64,000 nt of DNA. Source: Bacillus_BD oryzisoli_A (GTDB taxonomy: Bacteria; Bacillota; Bacilli; Bacillales; Cytobacillaceae). The DNA lies in assembly GCF_043641075.1 (NCBI RefSeq), contig NZ_JBHZRC010000001.1, positions 1,674,001 to 1,738,000 on the forward strand, written 5' to 3'. Position 1 is the stretch's first letter, and the number at the start of each line of letters is the position of its first letter. The translations under genes were made by a program, and so were the position numbers. Shown here one piece after another: positions 35,349-43,546 of this stretch. The notes below the pieces were generated by a model that was not told the origin of the DNA, did not search any database, and was given only the letters and a program-made list of their open reading frames with translations.

Positions 35349-35419
35349 TAATTCGCCTTGGCGTATTTGCGCCCAAATTTATCGAACACATTCGAAAACT
35401 GAGACATCCGCCGGAAGCA
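35349..35419 (-). repeat. Family C repeat, copy 2 (inside the infC operon)
   Basis: Begins GCTTCCGGCGGATGTCTC on the minus strand and ends GGCGCAAATACGCC...GGCGAATT. It shares both ends with 20383-20475 while the middle differs. It lies between rpmI and rplT, leaving the operon without an obvious terminator. Confidence 0.7.
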
Positions 35420-35431
35420 TTTAGTTTAATA

Positions 35432-35632
35432 TTACTTGATGTTGTCTAATAAATGACGAATACGTTTGAAATCACCTTTAGAAACTAAAGCGCCTTTACG
35501 AAGCTTACGCTTTTGTTTCGTAGATTTATTTGCGAATAAGTGGCTTGTATATGCGTGGTCACGCTTCAATTTACCAGATCCAGTTTTTCTGAAACGCTTT
35601 GCAGCGCCGCGGTGAGTTTTCATTTTTGGCAT
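35432..35632 (-). CDS. rpmI: 50S ribosomal protein L35
   Basis: A 66-residue highly basic protein, starting MPKMKTHRGAAKRFRKTGSG as in all bacterial L35. It is 15 bases downstream of infC. RBS GAGGAGG. Confidence 0.97.
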   Translation of the reverse strand: MPKMKTHRGAAKRFRKTGSGKLKRDHAYTSHLFANKSTKQKRKLRKGALVSKGDFKRIRHLLDNIK

Positions 35633-35647
35633 TTGGTATTCCTCCTC

Positions 35648-36163
35648 TTACTTTTCGTTTTTAGGTGCTAAGACCATGAACATGCTTCTTCCATCCATTT
35701 TTGGATGCGATTCGATAGTCGCAATTTCCTTACATGCGTCAGAGAAACGGACTAACACACGTTGTCCAATTTCTTTATGTGTGATTGCACGTCCTTTAAA
35801 TCGGATAGATGCTTTCACTTTATCGCCTTTTTCAAGGAATTTAATCGCATTACGAAGCTTTGTATTGAAATCATGCTCATCAATAGTCGGGCTCAAACGA
35901 ACCTCTTTGATATTGATAATCTTTTGATTTTTACGTGCTTCTTTTTCTTTCTTCTGTTGTTCAAACTTAAACTTTCCATAGTCCATAATACGGCCTACTG
36001 GAGGTTTGGCATTTGGAGCCACAAGAACAAGATCAAGATTGACACGAGCAGCAATTTCAAGTGCTTCAGTTTTTGATTTAATTCCTAACTGTTCACCGTT
36101 TTGATCAATTAGACGAATTTCGCGAGCACGAATTCCCTCATTTAATAACATATCTTTGCTAAT
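35648..36163 (-). CDS. infC: Translation initiation factor IF-3 (ATT start)
   Basis: Prevents 30S-50S association and checks start codon and initiator tRNA. It has an N-domain with NEGIRAREIRLIDQNGEQLG, a lysine-rich linker (around 80-100) and a C-domain with RLSPTIDEHDFNTKLR and KASIRFKGRAITH. I take the start as ATT at 36163, giving 171 residues, because GGAGGTG lies seven bases before it. The ATG at 36151 has no RBS of its own. ATT starts are typical of infC and let IF-3 limit its own synthesis. Confidence 0.93.
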   Translation of the reverse strand: MSKDMLLNEGIRAREIRLIDQNGEQLGIKSKTEALEIAARVNLDLVLVAPNAKPPVGRIMDYGKFKFEQQKKEKEARKNQKIINIKEVRLSPTIDEHDFNTKLRNAIKFLEKGDKVKASIRFKGRAITHKEIGQRVLVRFSDACKEIATIESHPKMDGRSMFMVLAPKNEK

Positions 36164-36244
36164 AGTTAAACACCTCCGGGGTTTTATGAGAATACAAAGT
36201 TTAGGTCAAGAATCACCTGATCCTGTGATTACAGGTATTTATAA

Positions 36245-36396
36245 AATCAACAAAAAAGTGCGGGTGAATACACCCACACTTTACGAAACCGTTCATCACT
36301 AATAAAAGTCTTCGCAAAACCTGTTAACTGCCTGGTGCGTCAATCAGGTGAGAAGCGGGTGCTTCTTCTTATCCCTAAAAGTATTCAATTTCAACT
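36245..36396 (-). promoter_or_regulatory. L20 leader (attenuator of infC-rpmI-rplT)
   Basis: The minus-strand leader contains GAAGCACCCGCTTCTCACC, a competing CACCTGATT...CAGG region and a strong terminator stem AGTGTGGGTG/CACCCGCACT (36257-36280) followed by six U residues, about 90 nt before infC. This is the layout of the Bacillus L20 leader. There, L20 binds a structure mimicking its 23S site and promotes termination. Confidence 0.8.
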
Positions 36397-36401
36397 TTTT
36401 A

Positions 36402-36430
36402 ACTATATCACAAATGAATTGTTATGTCAA
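36402..36430 (-). promoter_or_regulatory. SigA promoter of infC-rpmI-rplT
   Basis: Minus strand -35 TTGACA (36425-36430, consensus), 17-base spacer, -10 TATAGT (36402-36407). The region from 36431 to 36576 holds no gene or clear terminator that I can see. Confidence 0.85.
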
Positions 36431-36576
36431 AGGAATAGTTAGTCTTAAATAACAACAGTTAGAATCTTAACAAATAAATGAACTTCTTGCAATAGTTTTT
36501 TACCATCCATTTATTCCCTATCTCATTCGGATATAGTCAACAATTAATAAATAATACCTCTGTTAACCTTGTTTGT

Positions 36577-36701
36577 TGATTTCCGTTCCAGGCACTTCGC
36601 TTTCCGCGGGCGACCGCCGAGCCTCCTCGACACTGCGTGTCTGCGGGGTCTCGCCTGTCTCGCTTCTCCCGCAGGAGTCTTCGTGCCTTCCACTTCAATC
36701 A
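36577..36701 (+). repeat. Family A repeat, copy 2
   Basis: A 125-bp copy in the same orientation as 1984-2109, beginning TGATTTCCGTTCCAGGCAC. The right end has diverged to GTGCCTTCCACTTCAATCA. It lies between thrS and the infC promoter. Confidence 0.85.
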
Positions 36702-36754
36702 ACATGCAGGGGAAAATTAACATTGTCCTTTAACATAGCTAAAATAATAAATTA

Positions 36755-38686
36755 TTATTTTTTCACTTCTGCCTCAAGTCCGCTGACAAAGTCTGCAAAT
36801 GGCACAGTTTCAGAGTTCTGCTCACCATATTTACGAACATTCACAGCTTCCTCTGCTACTTCCTTGTCACCAACAACTAACATATAAGGAATTTTTTGCA
36901 TTTGCGCTTCACGAATCTTATAGCCGATTTTTTCATTACGGGCATCAAGCTCAACTCGGAATCCTTGTGATTTTAGCTGATCAAGAACCTTTTTCGCATA
37001 ATCATAGTGTACATCCGGCGAAACTGGAATGACTTGTACTTGAACAGGCGCCAGCCATGTTGGAAGTGCCCCTTTGTATTCTTCAATTAAGAAGGCAACA
37101 AATCGTTCCATTGTTGATACGACACCGCGGTGGATAACAACAGGGCGGTGCGGCTTGCCATCTTCGCCAACGTATGTTAAATCAAATCTTTCAGGCAGCA
37201 AGAAGTCAAGTTGAACTGTAGAAAGGGTCTCTTCTTTTCCTAAAGCAGTTTTTACCTGAACGTCCAGCTTAGGTCCATAAAAAGCTGCTTCCCCTTCTGC
37301 TTCGTAATAGTCAACGCCCATTTCATCAATAACTTCCTTCAGCATGCTTTGCGCTCTTTCCCACATCTCATCGTCATCATAATATTTCTCAGTATTTTCA
37401 GGATCACGATAGGATAAACGGAATGAATAGTCTGTGAAATTAAAGTCTTTATACACTTCTAGAATTAACTCCACTACGCGCTTGAATTCTTCCTTGATTT
37501 GATCCGGACGGACAAAGATATGGGCATCATTTAGCGTCATACCACGAACACGCTGCAGGCCGGAAAGTGCTCCGGACATTTCATAGCGGTGCATTGTTCC
37601 AAGCTCAGCAATACGGATTGGAAGTTCACGATAGCTGTGCATAGAATTTTTATAAACCATCATATGGTGCGGACAGTTCATTGGACGAAGAACAAGCTGC
37701 TCATTGTCCATTTCCATGACAGGGAACATGTCTTCTTGATAGTGAGCCCAGTGACCTGAAGTTTTATAAAGCTCAACATTCGCCATGATCGGAGTATAGA
37801 CGTGATCATAGCCTAGGCTGACCTCTTTGTCTACAATATATCTTTCAATAATACGACGGATTGTGGCACCCTTTGGAAGCCACAATGGCAGACCTTGTCC
37901 AACCTGCTGTGAATGAGCGAATAAGTTTAGCTCCTTCCCAATTTTACGGTGGTCACGTTCCTTCGCTTCCTCAAGGAGACGAAGATGCTCGTCCAAATCC
38001 TCTTTTTTGAAGAATGCAGTACCGTAAATACGCTGCAGCATTTTATTATCGCTGTCACCTCTCCAGTAGGCACCTGCAATGCTTAAAAGTTTAAATTCTC
38101 TTAATTTTCCTGTTGATGGAACGTGAACTCCGCGGCATAGATCAAAGAATTCGCCCTGTTCGTACATTGTAACCGTTTCATCCTCTGGAATAGCCTCAAC
38201 AAGCTCAATTTTGTACTCATCACCGATTTCCTTGTAAATCTGAATCGCTTCTGCACGGCTCACTTCTTTACGGATAATTGGAAGATTTTCGTTGATAATC
38301 TTCTTCATCTCTTTTTCGATAAGCGGCAGATCCTCTGGTGTTAAAGATTCCGGCATATCAATATCATAATAAAAGCCGCTTTCAATAACAGGTCCAACAC
38401 CAAGCTTAACATCTTTATAAAGTCGTTTAACCGCCTGTGCCATTAAGTGCGCACTGCTGTGACGAAGAATCTCTAACGCTTCAGGCTGATCCTGTGTAAT
38501 AATCTCAATCGCACCATCTTGTTCAATTGGGCGTTTTAAATCATACATGACACCATCAAGCTTACCAGCAAGCGCCTTTTTCTTTAATCCTGAACTAATA
38601 GAAGCGGCGATATCTTCTGTTGTGGTTCCTTTTGGAAACTCCTTTACAGCTCCATCTGGAAACGAAATTTTCACAACCTCTGACAT
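36755..38686 (-). CDS. thrS: Threonine--tRNA ligase
   Basis: A 643-residue class II synthetase. It has a TGS domain (about 1-63), an editing domain with HSSAHLMAQAV and CRGVHVPSTG, and a catalytic core with motif 2 around RVRGMTLNDAHIF and motif 3 in HRGVVSTMERFVAFLIEEY. The C-terminal anticodon-binding domain starts near 540. A threonine T-box controls it. No terminator is obvious past the stop. Confidence 0.98.
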   Translation of the reverse strand: MSEVVKISFPDGAVKEFPKGTTTEDIAASISSGLKKKALAGKLDGVMYDLKRPIEQDGAIEIITQDQPEALEILRHSSAHLMAQAVKRLYKDVKLGVGPVIESGFYYDIDMPESLTPEDLPLIEKEMKKIINENLPIIRKEVSRAEAIQIYKEIGDEYKIELVEAIPEDETVTMYEQGEFFDLCRGVHVPSTGKLREFKLLSIAGAYWRGDSDNKMLQRIYGTAFFKKEDLDEHLRLLEEAKERDHRKIGKELNLFAHSQQVGQGLPLWLPKGATIRRIIERYIVDKEVSLGYDHVYTPIMANVELYKTSGHWAHYQEDMFPVMEMDNEQLVLRPMNCPHHMMVYKNSMHSYRELPIRIAELGTMHRYEMSGALSGLQRVRGMTLNDAHIFVRPDQIKEEFKRVVELILEVYKDFNFTDYSFRLSYRDPENTEKYYDDDEMWERAQSMLKEVIDEMGVDYYEAEGEAAFYGPKLDVQVKTALGKEETLSTVQLDFLLPERFDLTYVGEDGKPHRPVVIHRGVVSTMERFVAFLIEEYKGALPTWLAPVQVQVIPVSPDVHYDYAKKVLDQLKSQGFRVELDARNEKIGYKIREAQMQKIPYMLVVGDKEVAEEAVNVRKYGEQNSETVPFADFVSGLEAEVKK

Positions 38687-38721
38687 ATTTATTCCTCCTT
38701 GTAAAGTGCTTATGTAAAAAT

Positions 38722-38995
38722 AAAAAAGCTCCTCCCTAAAAAAGGGACGAGCTGTTATACACGTGGTTCCACCCTACTTCTCATTTATACCATAGTAAAA
38801 AATGACTTCGTAGTAAGATAACGGTTTGTTTCCGTCTTCCGATACTCAAACGGCAGCTGCAGTTATTTCTTCCTGGCTTCGTTTTTCCCGGTAGAAGTTT
38901 AGAGGTGGTAAGTAATCATTCCGTGTTAGGAAGGTTTCAGCCTGGCCTTCCCTCTCTATAAACCGTAAAAGAATACTCTTGTCCTCATCATCACA
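38722..38995 (-). promoter_or_regulatory. Threonine T-box riboswitch of thrS
   Basis: T-box core GGGTGGAACC at 38765-38774 and specifier ACC (Thr) at 38907-38909 in the shared NNN-ACCTCT context. The terminator AGCTCGTCCC/GGGAGGAGCT (38727-38752) is followed by a U run. It is preceded by about 60 nt of untranslated leader back to the promoter. Confidence 0.94.
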
Positions 38996-39062
38996 TTTTA
39001 ATATTGAAAAGTACTACAGTATTGCTCTCAAATGCTGCATACTGTTAACTATCTATGTACGT

Positions 39063-39091
39063 ATTATAGTAATTAATATTTCTAAAATCAA
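39063..39091 (-). promoter_or_regulatory. SigA promoter of thrS
   Basis: Minus strand -35 TTGATT (39086-39091), 17-base spacer, -10 TATAAT (39063-39068). Start near 39056. Confidence 0.75.
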
Positions 39092-39097
39092 GGACTT

Positions 39098-39991
39098 TTA
39101 TACTTTTTTGTCGAAAGAAGCACCATACTGTTTCCTATATTCTTCAATTGATGCAAGAGGCCTACTAATAATCCGTTCCTCAAAAATGTTTCGGATGGTT
39201 CTGACAATCGGCTGATCAGGGTCATCTGTATAAAGATAAATCCTTGACGGTGCTATGGATAATAATGGCGCAATCGTAATCGAATCAATATAAACCGGAT
39301 GATTGATTAGCAGCCGCCGGTCAACCATTTTGGTTAAATCCCCGCGTTTTATCTCTTCAAACTGTTCATTAAAAAAAGTAATCACATCAGAAAATAACAA
39401 ATGAAGCTGCTTCAATTTAGGCTCTCTATTCATTATAAATTCCCGAAGCGTTTGAATAAACATTTGATATTCCTGCTCCATCTTATATTCGTCAAGTGAT
39501 AATTCAACATATTTTCTTAACTCATTGAAGAAATTCCGCAATCGAAAGGTCGTGAATGAGTCAAAGGAAAATAACCTGCTATGCTCTTCAAACCAATCAT
39601 TAATAAGGTTTGAAAGATAATCCTTTATTTTCATTTCCGGGAGAAATACCGTTAGTTCTTCCAGTTTGCCTTCTAATACGGAATGTACAATATCAATAAT
39701 CTGCTGCTGCTCTTCTTCATCACGATAATGATAATGTGTTGCTAAGATATGTCTTAACCAATCATTTAATTTAACTGTCAGCATAAATTGACATAAGGAC
39801 TTTTTTACCCATTGAAAAAAAGCTTTCTGACCTTCTACATAACAGGTTTCTTCCGTATACCTGCATTGAACTATATGTGAATCTTCATAATGAAGAGTAT
39901 AATTAGCAAATGACTCGTACTCTAATAATTGTTGTAAAAAACCATACAACCTCTTAGCATCCTCTTTATGCTGGAAATGGATTTCAATCAA
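39098..39991 (-). CDS. ytxC: YtxC-family sporulation-associated protein
   Basis: A 297-residue protein of the YtxC family, found in endospore formers. It is mostly helical and acidic, with no membrane segment or signal peptide. The C-terminal region holds the conserved RLLINHPVYIDSITIAPLL (split) and RTIRNIFEERI segments. Function is unknown. The TTG start at 39991 follows AGGGGGG. In B. subtilis dnaI and ytxB separate it from dnaB. Here only 122 bases do. Confidence 0.82.
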   Translation of the reverse strand: MIEIHFQHKEDAKRLYGFLQQLLEYESFANYTLHYEDSHIVQCRYTEETCYVEGQKAFFQWVKKSLCQFMLTVKLNDWLRHILATHYHYRDEEEQQQIIDIVHSVLEGKLEELTVFLPEMKIKDYLSNLINDWFEEHSRLFSFDSFTTFRLRNFFNELRKYVELSLDEYKMEQEYQMFIQTLREFIMNREPKLKQLHLLFSDVITFFNEQFEEIKRGDLTKMVDRRLLINHPVYIDSITIAPLLSIAPSRIYLYTDDPDQPIVRTIRNIFEERIISRPLASIEEYRKQYGASFDKKV

Positions 39992-40091
39992 CCGTATCCC
40001 CCCTTTACATATCTCTGTTTATATGTATATGGGGAACTTGACCAAATTAGAAGCAAGCATTTATAAAAGTGCAGGTGCTTTTTTACTAGAC

Positions 40092-40115
40092 AAAAAACCG
40101 GCTAAACAGCCGGTT
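40092..40115 (-). terminator. Terminator overlapping the dnaB stop codon
   Basis: Stem AACCGGCT/AGCCGGTT with a 4-base loop, then TTTTTTG. The TAA stop lies in the first arm, so dnaB ends its transcript. Confidence 0.88.
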
Positions 40116-41514
40116 AATCTGGTCGAAGTTTTTTCAGCATGGCTTCGATTTCTAATTTCTTTATCTCTTGAGCATCGGCTTTCTTACTTGGTGTTGCAGT
40201 ACCTGCTTTTTCATCACCATCGAACCATTCCGGTATTACTTCGGTTCTATTTGTTTTCTTTTTCGAAGCAGACTGCTTGCCCGTTTTCTTCGCCTCTGCC
40301 CACTCAGCATATTGGCGATGTTCCAGCTTCGCTAACTCCATCGCATCTTTAACTGTTTTTATATTTTTTCTCGCCCAATGACTGGCAATCTTCTCTACAT
40401 AATTTTTGGTTAGCTTCATATCCGTTTTACGCATCACATTATCAATCAATACATTTACAACACCAGGATTTAACTTTTGCTGAAACATAACATCTTCAAT
40501 AATTTTCACGTCAGCCTTTGAGGGTTCAGCACCGCCGCTGATATCTCGTAAAAATTGGAGCGGCGAAGCCGTTTCAAAATAATGAATTAACTTTTCTTCC
40601 CTTGTTTCAGGCTCCTGCTTTAAGGTCTGATAAATCACCGGCTGCGTTTTTTCAATGAGAGCTGGCAATTTGTCATGGTGTTCAAATTGATACCAATCCC
40701 GTGCTGACTTTCTAAGTTCCTCAAGATCAATTTCATTGTTCTCCGTGATTGCACTTATGACGATATTCTTCATTTGCAGTGCATCAATATCATATAAAAA
40801 AGCCAGATTCTTAATAGCTTCCCTTACTTGGTGTGTAAAGGCGCTTTTTGTGACTAAATTTTCATGTAGACCGGCTAAAAGTAAGTCAAAATTGAAATCA
40901 CTTGGTTCAGCTTTAATACTGTTTCCTTCCTGTCGCCCAATAAAACGATCATCATTAGAGATAGTAGTATCCTGCCGTGTTTCTTCATCATAGGAAGGAA
41001 CAATGGGATGACCTGAAGAAAAAACATCCTGAAATTCCTTAGTTACCTGTGTAAAATCTGAATCCTGGATTGTTTTCTCAGTGAAGAACCGCTTCACTCT
41101 TGAATATTGAGATTTACCAATTTTTCGATAGAGATAAATATTGAGCATGCCATCTGACAGAAACTGCTCCGGTGTCAACGGAGGCTGCAATTCATAAATG
41201 AATGATCTTCGGTCTTCATCTTTTTTAACAAATGTTTTTAGCAGCCCAATGCCTTCCAGCTTTAGACGATTTTCATAAATAGCCTTTAGGTTCATTTCCA
41301 TGAAATTCATTAAGCTGTGATGTGAATGAGATTCTGACCAAAGACGGTTTTCCTCCAGCTCTGCCCATAGGGTCATAAACAAACTTACACAGTTTGCACC
41401 GATTAACGGCTGGTACAGAAAAGTAAGTACCTTTCGATCATAATCATGCAATAGACCATTGGCAGTGACGACATATCGATCAATAGGTAAAAGTTCTTGC
41501 CAATGTTGAGTCAT
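40114..41514 (-). CDS. dnaB: Replication initiation and membrane attachment protein DnaB
   Basis: A 466-residue Firmicutes DnaB, not the replicative helicase. With DnaD and DnaI it loads the DnaC helicase at oriC and attaches the origin to the membrane. It has two DDBH domains: an N-terminal winged helix (about 1-115, ending YLYRKIGKSQYSRVKRFF near 130) and a C-terminal YxxxIxxxW-type region around 300-395. The ATG at 41514 matches the family start LLPIDRYVV. A longer in-frame ATG at 41553 lacks an RBS. Its partner dnaI, normally next in the operon, is absent. Confidence 0.93.
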   Translation of the reverse strand: MTQHWQELLPIDRYVVTANGLLHDYDRKVLTFLYQPLIGANCVSLFMTLWAELEENRLWSESHSHHSLMNFMEMNLKAIYENRLKLEGIGLLKTFVKKDEDRRSFIYELQPPLTPEQFLSDGMLNIYLYRKIGKSQYSRVKRFFTEKTIQDSDFTQVTKEFQDVFSSGHPIVPSYDEETRQDTTISNDDRFIGRQEGNSIKAEPSDFNFDLLLAGLHENLVTKSAFTHQVREAIKNLAFLYDIDALQMKNIVISAITENNEIDLEELRKSARDWYQFEHHDKLPALIEKTQPVIYQTLKQEPETREEKLIHYFETASPLQFLRDISGGAEPSKADVKIIEDVMFQQKLNPGVVNVLIDNVMRKTDMKLTKNYVEKIASHWARKNIKTVKDAMELAKLEHRQYAEWAEAKKTGKQSASKKKTNRTEVIPEWFDGDEKAGTATPSKKADAQEIKKLEIEAMLKKLRPD

Positions 41515-41572
41515 GACTGTCAACCTTTCATGATTAATTTGAAAAAGAGCCAAAGAATACTCTTCAGCTCAA

Positions 41573-41600
41573 AGAAAAGCGCAGGCGCCTTGCCTAAATT
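41573..41600 (-). repeat. Fragment of the family B repeat
   Basis: The plus strand reads GAAAAGCGCAGGCGCCTTGC, matching in reverse complement the 3' end of the 124-bp family B unit (46001-46248) with one difference. It lies in the 95-base nrdR-dnaB gap. Confidence 0.6.
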
Positions 41601-41609
41601 AAGACATAG

Positions 41610-42071
41610 TTAAGATTGCTCTTTTTTTATTAATTCCTTTAATTCATCAATGAACACATTGATATCTTTAAATTGGCGGTAAACGGAAGCAAACCGGACA
41701 TATGAAACCTCATCGATTTTGGCTAATCTTTCCATTACCATTTCACCAATTTCATCGCTTTTGATTTCAGAAACCCCTTGGTTACGCAATTCCTTTTCCA
41801 CTTCTGAAGCAAGATCCTCCAGCTGTTTTAAAGCAACAGGTCTTTTTTCACATGCTTTTATTAATCCACGCAGCATTTTTTCTCGACTAAACTCCTCTCT
41901 TGTGCCTTCCTTCTTAACAACAACAAGAGGACTTTCTTCAACTTTTTCAAATGTCGTAAAACGATAACCGCATCTTTCACACTCTCTTCGTCGTCGAATG
42001 GAACGTCCATCATCTACAGGACGCGAATCGACAACACGAGAATTATTATTTTGGCATGAAGGGCATTTCAT
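41610..42071 (-). CDS. nrdR: Transcriptional repressor NrdR
   Basis: A 153-residue ATP-cone repressor of ribonucleotide reductase genes. The zinc ribbon has CPSC near the start and CERCG near 34-38 with the basic RSIRRRREC between them. The ATP-cone (about 46-136) starts LVVVKKEGTREEFSREKML. It is first gene of an operon with dnaB. A promoter TTGTAC-N17-TAAGAT lies at 42105-42133. Confidence 0.97.
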   Translation of the reverse strand: MKCPSCQNNNSRVVDSRPVDDGRSIRRRRECERCGYRFTTFEKVEESPLVVVKKEGTREEFSREKMLRGLIKACEKRPVALKQLEDLASEVEKELRNQGVSEIKSDEIGEMVMERLAKIDEVSYVRFASVYRQFKDINVFIDELKELIKKEQS

Positions 42072-42104
42072 ACAATCAGCTCCGACTTTAATTTCCTATC
42101 TACT

Positions 42105-42133
42105 ATCTTATTAAAAAGATGAACCTTGTACAA
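42105..42133 (-). promoter_or_regulatory. SigA promoter of nrdR-dnaB
   Basis: Minus strand -35 TTGTAC (42128-42133), 17-base spacer, -10 TAAGAT (42105-42110). The rest of the 42072-42342 gap, where speD lies in B. subtilis, holds no gene. Confidence 0.6.
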
Positions 42134-42291
42134 GTCATTTTAAAATGATGAATAAAAAAGAGAGGCTGGACTCCTTTTTCTATTTTTTAATTATGGCAAA
42201 TTCTCTAAAAAAATAAAAAGAGAAGCTTTACATAAAAAAGAGCCCTGCACCAAATATAAAAAACATCATATGATTGTTTATAGACAAACAG

Positions 42292-42321
42292 AAGGGATTA
42301 ACTCCGATGAGCCAATCCCTT
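42292..42321 (-). terminator. Probable terminator of gapB
   Basis: Stem AAGGGATT/AATCCCTT with a 14-base loop, about 20 bases past the gapB stop, followed by CTGTTTGTC. The U tract is poor. Confidence 0.5.
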
Positions 42322-42342
42322 TGAAACGATACACTTATTTAT

Positions 42343-43371
42343 TTAACAGTTAACAATTGATGAATTTAATAGCTTTTTAGCTACATAGTTTGTTAAATCT
42401 ACTACACGGCAAGAATAACCCCATTCGTTATCATACCATGCGAGTACCTTTACTTTATTCGACCCCATTACCATAGTCGTTAAACCGTCAATGATAGCTG
42501 AGTGTGGGTTGGTATTGAAATCAACCGAAACTAATGGCTCATCTGTGATATCTAAAATTCCATTTAATTCATTTTCCGCGGCTTCTTTAAAGGCATTATT
42601 GATATCATCAATCGTTACCTTTTGCTTCAGATCAACGACTAAATCAACTAATGAAACGTTTGGAGTTGGAACACGTAATGACAAACCATGAAGCTTGCCT
42701 TTTAATTGTGGCAGCACAAGTGATAATGCCTTCGCCGCTCCAGTTGATGTTGGAATAATCGATTGAGCGCATGCTCGAGCTCTTCTCAAGTCTTTGTGAG
42801 GATTGTCGATATTCTTTTGATCGTTTGTATAAGCATGTACGGTTGTCATTAATCCATTTTCGATGCCAAATTTCTCATCAAGTACTTTAGCAACTGGTGC
42901 TAAGCAATTCGTTGTACATGATGCATTTGAAATAACATCGTGTTCTGAAATATTTAATGTATCTTCATTAACTCCCATTACAATTGTAACATCTTCATTT
43001 TTACCAGGTGCTGTTAGTATGACCTTTTTTGCCCCCGCATTTAAATGAAGCGCCGCTTTATCACGGGCATTAAACTTTCCTGTTGCTTCAATAACAATAT
43101 CAATCTTTAAATCTTTCCACGGAAGTTCTTCTGGGTTACGGTTGCTTAATAATTGAACGCGCTTTCCATTCACAACAATGGCGTCCATCTCTGCTTTAAC
43201 CTCTCCAGCAAATGGTCCATGATTTGTGTCATACTTTATTAAATGAGCAAGTGTCTCCGCTGGATAACTTGCGTTAATCGCTACTATATCAAGATTATTA
43301 TCGATAATTGCTCTTCTAAAAACCATTCGTCCAATTCTTCCAAAACCATTAATTGCTATTCTTGCCTTCAT
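42343..43371 (-). CDS. gapB: Glyceraldehyde-3-phosphate dehydrogenase, gluconeogenic type
   Basis: A 342-residue GAPDH with the Rossmann motif INGFGRIGRMVFRR and the active-site Cys in SNASCTTNCLAPVAKV. The residue after the second beta strand is not the NAD-selective Asp (AINASYPAETLAH), as in B. subtilis GapB, which prefers NADP and works in gluconeogenesis. The upstream CcpN operator pair fits a gene switched off by glucose. It lies next to coaE, as in the B. subtilis region. Confidence 0.94.
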   Translation of the reverse strand: MKARIAINGFGRIGRMVFRRAIIDNNLDIVAINASYPAETLAHLIKYDTNHGPFAGEVKAEMDAIVVNGKRVQLLSNRNPEELPWKDLKIDIVIEATGKFNARDKAALHLNAGAKKVILTAPGKNEDVTIVMGVNEDTLNISEHDVISNASCTTNCLAPVAKVLDEKFGIENGLMTTVHAYTNDQKNIDNPHKDLRRARACAQSIIPTSTGAAKALSLVLPQLKGKLHGLSLRVPTPNVSLVDLVVDLKQKVTIDDINNAFKEAAENELNGILDITDEPLVSVDFNTNPHSAIIDGLTTMVMGSNKVKVLAWYDNEWGYSCRVVDLTNYVAKKLLNSSIVNC

Positions 43372-43391
43372 AATTCGGCCCCTTCCACAAT

Positions 43392-43402
43392 AATGTTATA
43401 CT
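43392..43402 (+). promoter_or_regulatory. CcpN operator 2 of gapB
   Basis: AATGTTATACT on the plus strand matches the CcpN box TRTGHYATAYW at 10 of 11 positions. It lies in the 5' untranslated region between the -10 and the gapB start, in inverted orientation to operator 1. Confidence 0.7.
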
Positions 43403-43423
43403 TTTGACTGTTCATATGTAAAT

Positions 43424-43434
43424 AGTATAACACA
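43424..43434 (-). promoter_or_regulatory. CcpN operator 1 overlapping the gapB -10 box
   Basis: TGTGTTATACT on the minus strand matches TRTGHYATAYW at every position and includes the -10 TATACT (43424-43429). The TTGTCA at 43449-43454 is 19 bases upstream, so the promoter is suboptimal. CcpN represses gapB and pckA under glycolytic conditions in B. subtilis. Confidence 0.8.
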
Positions 43435-43546
43435 TTACATTCCATTTGTGACAAGTTTAAGGATAATTTTGTTAACATTTTTAAATTTTCACTTATCTCC
43501 CTTGCACGCTTTGTCTTAAGGTGGAAAAGCTGGGTCCTAACCCCAT

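Noticed and set aside
36573..36887. 104-codon frame covering family A copy 2 and the thrS 3' end
   Set aside because: Produced by the repeat; copies 1 and 3 do not keep the same frame and the frame continues antisense to thrS.
42121..42240. Short open frames in the nrdR-gapB gap
   Set aside because: About 22 codons, lysine/phenylalanine-rich, with no RBS.
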